A stretch of DNA of 64,000 nucleotides, from the NCBI GenBank assembly GCA_023418915.1, contig JAEZYU010000021.1:1-64000 (forward strand), in the 5' to 3' direction. Positions 42,990-51,281 of this stretch are shown in pieces. A program made the position numbers and the translations under genes. The notes under the pieces are model-generated. The model had not been told where the DNA came from. It saw nothing but the letters and a program-made list of their open reading frames with translations, and did not search any database. This DNA is from Bacillota bacterium (GTDB taxonomy: Bacteria > Bacillota > Clostridia > Acetivibrionales > DTU013). Positions within the stretch are counted from its first letter, which is position 1, and every line of letters begins with the position of its first letter.

Positions 42990-43742
42990 CTACACCTTGT
43001 CATCTACATTTTCACTTGAATCAATTGTTGGCATTACTGCATCTATACGCACCTCGGAATCCACTACGACATCGGCATATAAAAAAGCGCCTGTATCGGG
43101 CATAAAGCCCATATTCGAACTTATACCTTTGTCCTGGATCGAGTCTGAAACTGCGTTTGTTCCTTTGAAGAGATATGTGTCCGAATCAGCATATTTACCC
43201 GAATCAATTTTTGAACTGGAATCAGCATATTTGTACTCGTTTGGACTTGCATCAGCATTTGTACTTGAATCTGTGTCTGAAGTTGTATTTACACTCGTGT
43301 CTGATTCTGTGCCTGCACCTGTGCTTGCACCTGAGCCTGTACCTGCACTTTGTTTTGCATGCGTGTTGCCACTATTTGCGCTTGCATCAGCATATTGATT
43401 TGTACCGGTCCGATTGATATCAGAAGCTGCATTTTCATCTGCACTGAATACAGGTTTTACGGAAGGTTCCTCATCAGGATCCTTTCCCCTTACAACAGCC
43501 TGTCTGCTATTTTTTTTCGGACTGTTTTGGTAGTTACTACTATTGTAATTGTTTCTATGATAGCTGCTGCGATTATTATTCCGGTTTCCATAACCGCTTT
43601 GTTTACTGCTGTCGTTATTCCAGTAAGAGTTATTATACCTTTTTTGTTCATTCGTATCGTCGTAATTGCTAGCGTCCTTTAGCTTTTTGAAAAAGGAAAT
43701 GATGATAAAAATAATAACAACTAAAAAAAACAACCTACTCAA
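42990..43742 (-). CDS. Single-pass membrane protein with Ser/Asp/Ala-rich repeats
   Basis: A 250-residue protein with one N-terminal membrane segment (about 4-22), then a basic/Asn-Ser-Tyr segment, then about 120 residues of Ser/Thr/Asp/Ala/Gly repeats with degenerate units like TSDTDSSTNADAS. The C-terminus is acidic (VDSEVRIDAVMPTIDSSEN). No family is recognised; it appears disordered. The start is the TTG at 43742 with GAGGTG 6 nt upstream; an ATG at 43772 lacks a site. Confidence 0.6.
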   Translation of the reverse strand: MSRLFFLVVIIFIIISFFKKLKDASNYDDTNEQKRYNNSYWNNDSSKQSGYGNRNNNRSSYHRNNYNSSNYQNSPKKNSRQAVVRGKDPDEEPSVKPVFSADENAASDINRTGTNQYADASANSGNTHAKQSAGTGSGASTGAGTESDTSVNTTSDTDSSTNADASPNEYKYADSSSKIDSGKYADSDTYLFKGTNAVSDSIQDKGISSNMGFMPDTGAFLYADVVVDSEVRIDAVMPTIDSSENVDDKV

Positions 43743-44012
43743 TAATATCACCTCTACATAAGTATACGACATGAAGCTGATTTTTTCCTCTATATAGTTC
43801 GACCTTCATTCAAAGGCTATATTCGGGTTGTCGTTTCCGAAAGCCGGTATAAAACTTTGGTTGATTTATAAAGTCAATTGATCCTAAATGTTTTCGAAAA
43901 AATTACATAAAATTTGTTATTTAGGTAAATAATAATTTTGGATATATTGAGCAGTAATGCCGGTATTCCGGTCAATAGGCTATGATTCTCTTCTTATGGG
44001 GCAGGTGAAATT

Positions 44013-44135
44013 ATGGAAAGATTCAACAGCTATGTGGGAATGATCATTGAATTTCTAATCATAAGCATAATGTTTTTAGTATTGCTTCCATTCAGGATTA
44101 TATACAACCTGGGCAGTAGACTGGCTTCAAGATGA
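44013..44135 (+). CDS. Possible 40-residue membrane peptide
   Basis: MERFNSYVGMIIEFLIISIM continues through one hydrophobic segment to a basic tail, GSRLASR, before TGA. GCAGGTGAAATT lies just upstream. It is in the same direction as tadA, about 110 bp away. It has the form of a real small membrane protein, but no family is recognised. Confidence 0.4.
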   Translation: MERFNSYVGMIIEFLIISIMFLVLLPFRIIYNLGSRLASR

Positions 44136-44247
44136 ATATTGGGCAATATAAATACCCAAATAATGTTATTCAAATGCAATTGATTGTTTTTTGCCTTTAT
44201 AGTATAATCAAGTGTGCGATTTGACCCGGTCCTCCGGAGGTTATGAC

Positions 44248-44751
44248 ATGGCGCAGAACAAGATATCCCGCCGCACCTTCCCGCATGGCTGGTATATGTC
44301 ACAGGCATTGAAGGAAGCGGAAAAAGCACAAAAAGAAGGCGAAACTCCCGTTGGAGCGGTGATAGTCAGAGACGATGCAATAATTGCCCGCGGCCATAAT
44401 GAGAAGGAACTTAAGAACGACGCTACGCTCCATGCAGAAATGACAGCCATCAAGCGAGCCAGCAAAAAGCTGGGATCCTGGAGGTTGACAGACTGTGACC
44501 TGTATGTTACGCTGGAACCCTGCACGATGTGTGCGGGCGCCATTATCCAGTCAAGGATCAGGACCCTGTATATCGGGACGTCTGATCTGAAGGCCGGAGC
44601 TGCAGGCTCAGTGATCGACGTGTTCAGAGTGGACGCCTTCAACCACAGAGTCGACGTCGTCTGGGGCGTACTTGAAGAGGAATGCTCCTCAATCCTGACA
44701 GACTTTTTTAAAGAATTAAGGTGCCTGGCACGACACTTAGACACTTATTAG
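44248..44751 (+). CDS. tadA: tRNA-specific adenosine deaminase
   Basis: A zinc deaminase converting A34 to inosine in tRNA-Arg(ACG). The 167 residues include the HAE catalytic motif (TLHAEMTAI) and zinc ligands in EPCTMCAGAI. The C-terminal end LRCLARHLDTY is encoded by a GTGCCTGGCAC palindromic segment that resembles clostridial interspersed repeats, so the last residues may be acquired. The start at 44248 has GGAGG 7 nt ahead; the frame is open to 44212. tRNA-Ser follows 31 bp later, a common arrangement in Firmicutes. Confidence 0.95.
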   Translation: MAQNKISRRTFPHGWYMSQALKEAEKAQKEGETPVGAVIVRDDAIIARGHNEKELKNDATLHAEMTAIKRASKKLGSWRLTDCDLYVTLEPCTMCAGAIIQSRIRTLYIGTSDLKAGAAGSVIDVFRVDAFNHRVDVVWGVLEEECSSILTDFFKELRCLARHLDTY

Positions 44752-44782
44752 TTCAAACAGCAGTAAAGCAAAGTTAATATAC

Positions 44783-44871
44783 GGAGAGGTATCGAAGTGG
44801 TCATAACGGGGCTGACTCGAAATCAGTTTGTCGGAAACGGCACGCGGGTTCGAATCCCGCCCTCTCCGCCA
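44783..44871 (+). tRNA. tRNA-Ser (anticodon CGA)
   Basis: GGAGAGG pairs with CCTCTCC, with discriminator G and encoded CCA. The anticodon stem CTGA/TCAG encloses CTCGAAA, giving anticodon CGA. A long variable arm (TCGGAAACGGC region) is present. Confidence 0.95.
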
Positions 44872-44881
44872 CAATTGTCCG

Positions 44882-44907
44882 AAAACCCGCTATTTTAGCG
44901 GGTTTTC
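44882..44907 (+). terminator. Terminator after tRNA-Ser
   Basis: AAAACCCGCTA and TAGCGGGTTTT are perfectly complementary across a 4-nt loop, with flanking A and T runs. Confidence 0.92.
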
Positions 44908-44924
44908 AGCATAACGAACAAATA

Positions 44925-45332
44925 ATGAAGATCAGAAGAGCACTGACAGACGAAGGGAATATATTAAGTGGAATCGCTTTGCGTTCAAAGGCACACTGGG
45001 GATACGACAATAGCTTTATTGAAGCATGCAGAGAAGACCTGACAATTTCCGAACATAGCATATCAACAAATAATGTCTATGTTTTAGAAGATTCTTCAAC
45101 CATAATCGGGTTCTTCTGCCTGGTTGCAGAAGGTAATACCGGCAAGCTGGATGCTTTATTTATCGAACCGGATTTTATCGGAAAAGGATACGGTAAGATA
45201 TTATGGAAAACCATCCTGCAAAAAGCTAAGGAAATTGGTATTGATGAATTCACAATAGATGCCGACCCGCATGCTGAGGAATTCTATTACTGTTATAAAA
45301 TGTTTCACTCATGTGATAAAGTTACACATTAG
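44925..45332 (+). CDS. GNAT N-acetyltransferase, C-terminally truncated
   Basis: A 135-residue GNAT-like protein. The acetyl-CoA motif appears as LFIEPDFIGKGYGKILW, and IDEFTIDADPHAEEFYY is the usual beta5 region. After EEFYY relatives typically continue 20-30 residues (KMGF/GA...IPGR), but here the frame ends with CYKMFHSCDKVTH. It probably lost its 3' end and may be a decayed gene. No strong ribosome site precedes its ATG. A hairpin at 45356-45395 lies just downstream. Confidence 0.6.
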   Translation: MKIRRALTDEGNILSGIALRSKAHWGYDNSFIEACREDLTISEHSISTNNVYVLEDSSTIIGFFCLVAEGNTGKLDALFIEPDFIGKGYGKILWKTILQKAKEIGIDEFTIDADPHAEEFYYCYKMFHSCDKVTH

Positions 45333-45355
45333 ACAAATGAAGATAGAAACATAAG

Positions 45356-45395
45356 AGCAGACATCCTGTCACAATAAAATGAGAGGATGTCTGCT
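45356..45395. terminator. Bidirectional hairpin between GNAT and lipoprotein genes
   Basis: AGCAGACATCCT (45356-45367) pairs perfectly with AGGATGTCTGCT (45384-45395). The T-run is poor on both sides. Confidence 0.6.
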
Positions 45396-45445
45396 TTGTA
45401 TGTAGATATATATATTACCTGCAGTTACTATGACCGGCCATTCTG

Positions 45446-46564
45446 TTATTTTGCCTTGAATTTCATGGCATTGACCTTATCCTCCAACGGCGGATTTGCG
45501 CCCTCCTGCCCCAGCATCAGGTATTTGCCTGAGTCATCCGTACCGGCTTCATAATAACATGAAGCGTCCGGCAGTACCTCCTGGGCACTCCATGTTTGTC
45601 CGCTGTCGCTGCTTTCAAAATAGATTCTGTCCGTCAATGTCACAACTTCTTCACTGGCGCTGTATTTGCCCGTTGTAACCATATAATTTCCAAATACAAT
45701 CAGCTGAGCAAATGTACCGTCATCATGGAATTCATATATGAGCCCCATACCGGATACGTCCTCAAACACACTGGATTCGCTATTATAGCGAGCCGATACC
45801 GCTCCGGAAATCCATATCCCCATAACATCGCCTGCTGTCGGATCCTGGCCTGATGATGTCTGATCCTCCTGGTCTGACGGCTCCTGATCCTCCTGGTTTT
45901 CCTGCGAACCATCATACAGTGTTTTGTCGACGGGTATACCATCCATAAGTGACGACAGGATGTCTTTTATCGACCCATCCTTTTTATCCACGGCATAGCA
46001 GGACAGGAACCGTTCTTTCAGGATTGCAATATTATAGCCGGCATCGTCAATGGCCTTTGCATTATTAGCCGCCGCATCCTCGGTTTCACACTCAACAAAT
46101 GAGTATACAGTGGTCTGCCCGTCAGCTTTTATTTCAGCAGAAAATCCGTCCTTGGCTCCGCTCAAAAAGACAAGCTGGTGTTGATCATAGATATTGTAGC
46201 CAGAATCCTCAACAGCCTTGCGAATTGCTTCAAGCGTGATTCCACTGCTGCTTCCCGGCTCAGCGGTTTCATTCCCGGACTGATCATCCTGTGTTTCTTC
46301 TGTTGGTTCTACCGGTATTGACTCACCTGTATCAGGCTCCGTTTCTTCCGACGGCTCCGGCAGAGCGTTCTCGTCTATGTCCGGTTGTGTTTCTTCGTCA
46401 GGCTTTGCAGGAATGTTCCCACCTTCATTGGATTGTGTGTCCTCAGTCAACTCAACAGGAACATCTCCTTCTGTGCCAAACTCCTTGAATCCTGTTATTT
46501 GGCAGCCTGCGAGTACCGAAACAGCAAAAGCAAAAACAAAGCAGATCAAAAATATCCTTTTCAT
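45446..46564 (-). CDS. Lipoprotein with acidic linker (paralog 1)
   Basis: A 372-residue exported lipoprotein. The signal peptide ends in the lipobox LAGC (Cys about 21) with CQITGFKEFGT following. A Pro/Glu/Thr-rich linker (about 35-105; repeated PEET/PTEE units) leads to a DUF4358-like region (about 115-220) and a C-terminal beta domain with YEFHDDGTFAQLI and GQEGANPPLED. It is a clear paralog of its upstream neighbour (46614-47573): same lipobox context and same C-terminal domain. It differs by an extra middle domain. Function unknown. Start ATG with GGAGGAG. Confidence 0.8.
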   Translation of the reverse strand: MKRIFLICFVFAFAVSVLAGCQITGFKEFGTEGDVPVELTEDTQSNEGGNIPAKPDEETQPDIDENALPEPSEETEPDTGESIPVEPTEETQDDQSGNETAEPGSSSGITLEAIRKAVEDSGYNIYDQHQLVFLSGAKDGFSAEIKADGQTTVYSFVECETEDAAANNAKAIDDAGYNIAILKERFLSCYAVDKKDGSIKDILSSLMDGIPVDKTLYDGSQENQEDQEPSDQEDQTSSGQDPTAGDVMGIWISGAVSARYNSESSVFEDVSGMGLIYEFHDDGTFAQLIVFGNYMVTTGKYSASEEVVTLTDRIYFESSDSGQTWSAQEVLPDASCYYEAGTDDSGKYLMLGQEGANPPLEDKVNAMKFKAK

Positions 46565-46613
46565 AAAACTCCTCCTCGATAATAGCTATTTGGATGTATA
46601 TCAGCAACAATTC

Positions 46614-47573
46614 TCAGTCAGATCTCCTGTAATACAATACAGCGTTGGTTTCTATGTCCAGCGGTGGTTCAGCTCCTTCCAGTCCGATCACCAGATAATC
46701 GCCATTGCTGTCTGCTCCGAGTTCATAATAATATGAAGCAGGCGGAGGCGTATTACCGGCGGTCCATGTTTCGCCATAGTCCGAACTGACTTTACTGCTT
46801 GTGTAACTGAAAGTGATAATTTCGCTATTGACGGTATAATTGCCGAATATTGAAGCCGCTGATCCTAACCCCGACGTAATCAGCTCGTAAAACGTCCCGT
46901 CGTCATAAAAGTAATACTCCTGTCCAAATCCGTACGCTCCAAAATCGAACGAGCCCTTGGTGATGTTAAACACGGCCCCGGTGCTGCCGTTCCCCCATTT
47001 CCCGATGATTGTACCGACTGATTGATGGTCCTGCTGTTCCGGCGGCGGATCATCCTGCTGTTCCGGTGACGGTTCATCGGGCTGTTCCGGAGGCAACTCA
47101 TCGGGCTGTTCTACTGGCAAATCAGGCGTAACTTCGCTAACATTCCCAGACTCCGCTGTAATGTCGGCCTCCGTATCCTCCTTTACATCGCCGGACTGCT
47201 CCACCGGAGCGTCCTGACTTGTATCAGGCTGCGCTTCATTCGTTTGCACTGAGTGTTCGTCCTCTTCCGGGTTTGATTGCGTCTCTTCCGGCAGCTCGGA
47301 CACAACTACCTTACTTGTGTCGGGCTTTATCTCTTCCGGAGGTGGGAATTCTTCCCCTCCCTGATCAGATAGTTTCTCCTCAGACGGTCCTATCGCAGGC
47401 ACAGCATCCCCATCTGAGCCAGACCATATATCTGCTGACGTTCCAGAAGAAGCATCCTCATTTGTAATAAGATCCTCATTTGTGCCAAAATCCTTGGATG
47501 CTGTTATTTGGCAGCCTGTAAGTAACAAAATAGCTAATGCTAAGGCAAAACAAGCAGATAGTACCCTCTTCAT
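46614..47573 (-). CDS. Lipoprotein with acidic linker (paralog 2)
   Basis: A 319-residue lipoprotein; lipobox LTGC, then CQITASKDFGT as in its neighbour. A long linker (about 30-185) is rich in Glu, Pro, Asp and Gln with repeats of EQPDEPPPEQ type. The C-terminal domain (about 190-319) contains YYFYDDGTFYELI and GLEGAEPPLD, aligning with paralog 1. Function unknown; perhaps a stress-sensing or surface-binding protein. It lies 49 bp upstream of paralog 1 in the same direction and is probably co-transcribed. Start ATG with GAGAGGG. Confidence 0.8.
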   Translation of the reverse strand: MKRVLSACFALALAILLLTGCQITASKDFGTNEDLITNEDASSGTSADIWSGSDGDAVPAIGPSEEKLSDQGGEEFPPPEEIKPDTSKVVVSELPEETQSNPEEDEHSVQTNEAQPDTSQDAPVEQSGDVKEDTEADITAESGNVSEVTPDLPVEQPDELPPEQPDEPSPEQQDDPPPEQQDHQSVGTIIGKWGNGSTGAVFNITKGSFDFGAYGFGQEYYFYDDGTFYELITSGLGSAASIFGNYTVNSEIITFSYTSSKVSSDYGETWTAGNTPPPASYYYELGADSNGDYLVIGLEGAEPPLDIETNAVLYYRRSD

Positions 47574-47612
47574 GATTATCCCTCTCTTATAACGTAATGA
47601 AACCTGATTGCA

Positions 47613-48101
47613 CTACTTAAGGAGCATAACGGCCCCGGTTTTTATTGGGCCGGTGTTGTCGGATACAGGAAAAAATATGGCACTCTTATACTCATTTGAG
47701 GACACCTGACCCTCAATCCTGCAAAATAAGGCCAGCGGAGAAGCAAGCTTTTTCAACAGCGTTGTTCTTCCCGCAAAAGTATCTTCGGCAGCTTCCAGAA
47801 CCGAATAATTCTCATTCGTGATGCGGTTAAGCAAATTGATTTTCCCCGCTGATATTTCATAGCTGTTAATTCCTGCTTCTTCCATCAATACACGATTTGC
47901 CATGCAAAGAGCGCCATTCTGTCTGAAAATTGCAATCGGAAACGGGAGGCTGTCAAACACATTTGAAAGCAGACTGTTATTCTCCATAAGCATTTGAAGC
48001 CTGCTGATAAATAGCTGCTGTACTTCAACTGTCTCCTTTATGTCCATTTGCATGCGAATGAGCTCACCTAAAACCTGTTCATTCATTTTCCCGGCATCCA
48101 A
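47613..48101 (-). CDS. PAS-domain protein without output domain
   Basis: A 162-residue cytoplasmic protein: a helical N-terminus (about 1-50), then one PAS domain (about 50-150; FDSLPFPIAIFRQNGALCMANR). No HTH, kinase or GGDEF follows. The PAS resembles that of the AraC regulator just upstream (LFPVPIEIFRPDGTPAFANR). I infer a sensor-only relative of that regulator, or one that lost its DNA-binding part. The start is uncertain: TTG at 48101 with GGGAG 8 nt upstream; GTG at 48110 abuts that site. Confidence 0.6.
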   Translation of the reverse strand: MDAGKMNEQVLGELIRMQMDIKETVEVQQLFISRLQMLMENNSLLSNVFDSLPFPIAIFRQNGALCMANRVLMEEAGINSYEISAGKINLLNRITNENYSVLEAAEDTFAGRTTLLKKLASPLALFCRIEGQVSSNEYKSAIFFPVSDNTGPIKTGAVMLLK

Positions 48102-48299
48102 AAAATTCACTCCCGTATCAAAAGGATTGTTGGATGCTAATATCGTATATAAAATGTCGGTTATGATATAGGCATTTAGTTGCTTTTATTAGTCGAATTA
48201 TTGCTCATGAAGAAAAAATACCATGGTGATTACAAATTGCGATGCTTTATGCTTACTTACTCCGCCTTAATTCAAAAAGAGGAATTCAGTAGCAGGCCG

Positions 48300-49082
48300 C
48301 TATTTTATTTGATTACGATATGCAGATGGTGTGACTCCGACTATGTCCCTGAAGATCTTTGCAAAGCTGCCGCTGTACTCCACGCCGCAAGTACGGAACA
48401 CCTCGCTTACGGTAAGACTTCTGTCACCCAATGCATCTTTCAGTTTGTTTACTTTTATGTTTTGATAATAACTGTACGGAGTGATACCAGTTTGCTTTTT
48501 GAATAGTCTTATGAAGTGATATTGGCTGAGATTGGCGGCGGCAGCGACGGTGGCTGTGTCATATTCCTCAAGCCAGTGATTGTCTATGTATTCCTTAGCT
48601 CTGGCAATGTCAGAATTGCCCCGATATATTCTTGTCGGGATGAACATACCAATAAAGTGGGATGCGTTTCCTCCCGGTGTGAGAACGTGAAAGCACAGTA
48701 TCTCCATATACAAAGACACAATAGGATAATCGGTATTTCTGGAATTACACCAGTCGGCAAAATCCTCCAGAGGTGCTTTTGTCTCCGGCGTCAGAAGGAT
48801 CTCCCCTTCAAACATCCTTCTGACATATGAAGCAAGTCCCAATTTTTCGTTAACAACGGGATTCTCCATTACATTGTAAGTACCTACAATATCCGCCAGG
48901 CTCGGGATGTTATGAATATCAAGCCATGCTCGGTTCGCAAACGCAGGTGTACCGTCAGGCCTGAATATCTCAATTGGTACCGGAAACAAATCAGCAACCT
49001 GGAAAAGCGCATCCTCATTCCCTGAAAAAGTCTGAAACGGGGATATTATTCGGTTATTAGGCTCATACAGGAATTTATCCAT
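48300..49082 (-). CDS. AraC-family regulator with N-terminal PAS domain
   Basis: A 260-residue transcription factor. PAS-like sensor (about 20-120; VADLFPVPIEIFRPDGTPAF), then two AraC HTH motifs (about 165-260): TATVAAAANLSQYHFIRLFK and VSEVFRTCGVEYSGSFAKIF, ending VGVTPSAYRNQ. It probably controls the downstream PAS protein and lipoprotein pair (all in the same direction). The start at 49082 (MDKFLYE) has GAGGG 7 nt ahead; the frame is open to 49130. Confidence 0.85.
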   Translation of the reverse strand: MDKFLYEPNNRIISPFQTFSGNEDALFQVADLFPVPIEIFRPDGTPAFANRAWLDIHNIPSLADIVGTYNVMENPVVNEKLGLASYVRRMFEGEILLTPETKAPLEDFADWCNSRNTDYPIVSLYMEILCFHVLTPGGNASHFIGMFIPTRIYRGNSDIARAKEYIDNHWLEEYDTATVAAAANLSQYHFIRLFKKQTGITPYSYYQNIKVNKLKDALGDRSLTVSEVFRTCGVEYSGSFAKIFRDIVGVTPSAYRNQIK

Positions 49083-49365
49083 TGGCCGGCCCTCTTTGCA
49101 AATATACTGTTGCCTCATCTTTCCCAGCATATAGCGGTTAAATCTTTACATAAAATTTCAACTGCTGCCTATAACTACAGTAGAAATATTTATCATATTA
49201 TTATGTTGCGTTGCGTACATTATACTATGAACAGCTGCCCAATACAATATTTCATATTTTAAGTTATTCCTTTCCATTTCATATTTATGAGGTGTTCGGA
49301 CTATTCCTCGGATTTAGTCCCCTCCTCCATTTTCAAATACAGGAATGTTCGTATAAGAATACAGG

Positions 49366-49393
49366 TTGCATTATCCCAACTTTGTGATATCAT
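49366..49393 (+). promoter_or_regulatory. Promoter of the AspRS leader
   Basis: TTGCAT, a 16-bp spacer, TATCAT. The transcript would include the small ORF and the terminator at 49675-49713. Confidence 0.45.
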
Positions 49394-49422
49394 ATAGTAA
49401 AAATGTGAAGGAAGAAAATATT

Positions 49423-49479
49423 ATGCTGCATTACAGACATCATACAAAGGACATTGATATGCAGCACTTGTTCCTATGA
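49423..49479 (+). CDS. Possible leader peptide (18 residues)
   Basis: MLHYRHHTKDIDMQHLFL, with AAGGAAGAAAATATT before its ATG. It has four His and two Asp residues. A stem-loop region and then a terminator follow. Its position between a promoter and a terminator, ahead of an aminoacyl-tRNA synthetase gene, is suggestive of attenuation. The codons do not obviously match Asp/Asn starvation. Confidence 0.4.
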   Translation: MLHYRHHTKDIDMQHLFL

Positions 49480-49561
49480 GCCGGCATTAAACGCTGACCG
49501 CAGGTGCAGGTGCTTATGACTTTGTACCTGTGTGATGGCAGCGCAGCCGTTTTTACCGGCA

Positions 49562-49655
49562 GTGTTTCAACTTCGCTAAAACGCGTTTATTAAAAGAAAT
49601 TTTTCGATTGCAGAGAAATTGATTGCCAGGCGTTTAGCAAGGAATGAAACATTTT
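49562..49655. repeat. Hairpin element containing dispersed repeat copy 5
   Basis: Imperfect terminal inverted repeats: TGTTTCAACTTCGCTAAAAC on the left matches the reverse complement of the right end (TGTTTCATTCCTTGCTAAAC). The centre (49593-49625) is AAGAAATTTTTCGATTGCAG with AGAAATTGATT, like 6742-6772. It is about 94 bp and could be a full copy of a small mobile repeat. Confidence 0.5.
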
Positions 49656-49674
49656 ATACGATTCGCTATATATC

Positions 49675-49713
49675 ACCGCACTGGTACAGATACATTATCA
49701 GTGCGGTGTTTTT
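49675..49713 (+). terminator. Terminator/attenuator before the AspRS gene
   Basis: ACCGCACTG pairs perfectly with CAGTGCGGT over a 15-nt loop, followed by GTTTTT. It is 107 bp upstream of the AspRS start, within its own leader. Confidence 0.75.
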
Positions 49714-49820
49714 ATTTGAGGAAGGATGTGGTATCATGCGGCATACAGACTATGCCGGAATAGATTCTCCCAATGCCTGCGGTTGAAATTAGTTGAAAAT
49801 AAACATTTAGGAGGATCGTT

Positions 49821-51146
49821 ATGAAAAAAATCAAAGGTGATTTATGTACTGCGCATGTTGAAGCAGAGGAACTAATAAACCATATTGGGGAAACCGTTCT
49901 TATACATGGAATCATTTATAAGATAAGAGAAATGTCAGGCTTTGCATTCGTACTGCTCAGAACAAAACGGACTTTGCTGCAATGCATCCACTCCGGCGAT
50001 TTTTCAAAATTCAGCATCGGTGAGCTAAAGGAGAACATGAGTGTCGTTCTCAGGGGAGAGGTAGTCATTGACAAACGCTGCCGGACAGGGACCGAGGTGA
50101 GGATCATCAGCTTTGAAGCGCTGTCACGCCCCGTTGAGGAAACGCCGGTGGTGATTAACAACAGGGAGGTCAATGCATCTATTGAAACATTACTGGACTA
50201 TCGCCCGATAACACTTCGCAATGTAAAAGAACGTGCAATTTTCAAGGTTCAGGAGGGTATATGTGCCGGGTTTAGAAGCTTTTTGAGCAAGAACGGCTTC
50301 ACTGAGATCCATACACCCAAAATAGTCTTTAGCGGAGCGGAAGGAGGAGCCAACATATTCAAGCTGGACTATTTCGGTCAGGAGGCTTATCTTGGGCAGA
50401 GCCCGCAGTTCTATAAGCAAATGATGGTCGGCGTATTTGAGAGGGTATATGAGATCGCACCGGTGTTCAGAGCGGAAAAGCACGATACATCCCGGCACAT
50501 AAACGAATATACAAGCGTCGACCTTGAGATGGGCTTCATTGAGAGCTATTCCGATATAATGCGTCTGGAGGCGAAAATGCTGGTCTATACACTTGATTAT
50601 CTGAAAGAATATTACACTGCTGAATTATCAACGTTGAAAACTGTGATTCCTTCAATTGACGAGATCCCTGCGGTCAGCTTTACAGAAGCAAAGCAAATGG
50701 TGTCGGAAACTTATCACCGCAAAATCACGGACCTTGAGGACTTCGAGCCAGAGGAAGAAAAGCTGCTGAGTGAGATCATAAAAGAGGAGACTGGAAGCGA
50801 CTTTGTTTTTGTGACAGAGTACAAATCATCAAAAAGGCCATTTTATACACAGGATTCACATGACAATCCTGAATATACCAACAGCTTTGACCTGATATTC
50901 AGAGGAATGGAGGTCACGACAGGCGGCCAAAGGATCCATGATTATAATACACAGGTAGAAAAAATGCACAAGCGGGGCATGGATACAGAAGCGTTTTCAA
51001 GCTACCTCATGGCGCATAAATACGGGCTCCCGCCCCACGGGGGGCTTGGTCTTGGGTTGGAGCGTTTTACCGCCAGACTTCTGGGATTGCACAATGTCAG
51101 ATACGCCACTATGTTTCCAAGAGATATCAATCGCCTTGAGCCATGA
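49821..51146 (+). CDS. aspS: Aspartate-tRNA(Asp/Asn) ligase, archaeal type
   Basis: A 441-residue class II synthetase of the archaeal/AspRS2 branch, without the GAD insertion of bacterial AspRS. OB-fold anticodon domain (1-105), catalytic motifs FTEIHTPKIVFSGAEGGANI, FRAEKHDTSRH (motif 2) and GLGLGLERFTARLL (motif 3). In clostridia AspRS2 is typically a second, non-discriminating enzyme that charges tRNA-Asn with Asp for GatCAB amidation. No gatCAB follows here. Start ATG with GGAGGATCGTT. A bidirectional hairpin (51222-51253) lies downstream. Confidence 0.92.
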   Translation: MKKIKGDLCTAHVEAEELINHIGETVLIHGIIYKIREMSGFAFVLLRTKRTLLQCIHSGDFSKFSIGELKENMSVVLRGEVVIDKRCRTGTEVRIISFEALSRPVEETPVVINNREVNASIETLLDYRPITLRNVKERAIFKVQEGICAGFRSFLSKNGFTEIHTPKIVFSGAEGGANIFKLDYFGQEAYLGQSPQFYKQMMVGVFERVYEIAPVFRAEKHDTSRHINEYTSVDLEMGFIESYSDIMRLEAKMLVYTLDYLKEYYTAELSTLKTVIPSIDEIPAVSFTEAKQMVSETYHRKITDLEDFEPEEEKLLSEIIKEETGSDFVFVTEYKSSKRPFYTQDSHDNPEYTNSFDLIFRGMEVTTGGQRIHDYNTQVEKMHKRGMDTEAFSSYLMAHKYGLPPHGGLGLGLERFTARLLGLHNVRYATMFPRDINRLEP

Positions 51147-51221
51147 CCGTATGCATTACGCTGGGATATTAATTTAGTTGAATAAAGCGGCTCTTTCAGA
51201 ATAAGAAAGCATAGAGTCACT

Positions 51222-51253
51222 AAAAGTCTGCTCACTGTATGCGAGCAGACTTT
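51222..51253. terminator. Bidirectional terminator between the AspRS and EamA genes
   Basis: AAAGTCTGCTC pairs with GAGCAGACTTT across a 9-nt loop, with an A-run on the left and CTTT on the right. The genes are convergent. Confidence 0.85.
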
Positions 51254-51281
51254 CTTTAACCCAGCCTTTATGCTGTTACTT

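Larger units (their letters stand above)
49083..49820. other. 738-bp region: AraC upstream and long leader of the AspRS gene
   Basis: It contains the AraC-gene promoter, then on the plus strand a promoter (49366-49393), an 18-codon ORF (49423-49479), a repeat with inverted ends (49562-49655), and a terminator (49675-49713) before the AspRS gene. Confidence 0.5.

Noticed and set aside
44872..44930. SRP RNA (ffs) expected after tadA/tRNA-Ser in many Firmicutes
   Set aside because: The sequence after tRNA-Ser is only a terminator and then the GNAT gene; no GGAAG tetraloop-bearing SRP helix is seen.
49540..49820. T-box riboswitch before the AspRS gene
   Set aside because: No TGGNACCGCG-like T-box sequence or Stem I features are visible; only a simple terminator is present.
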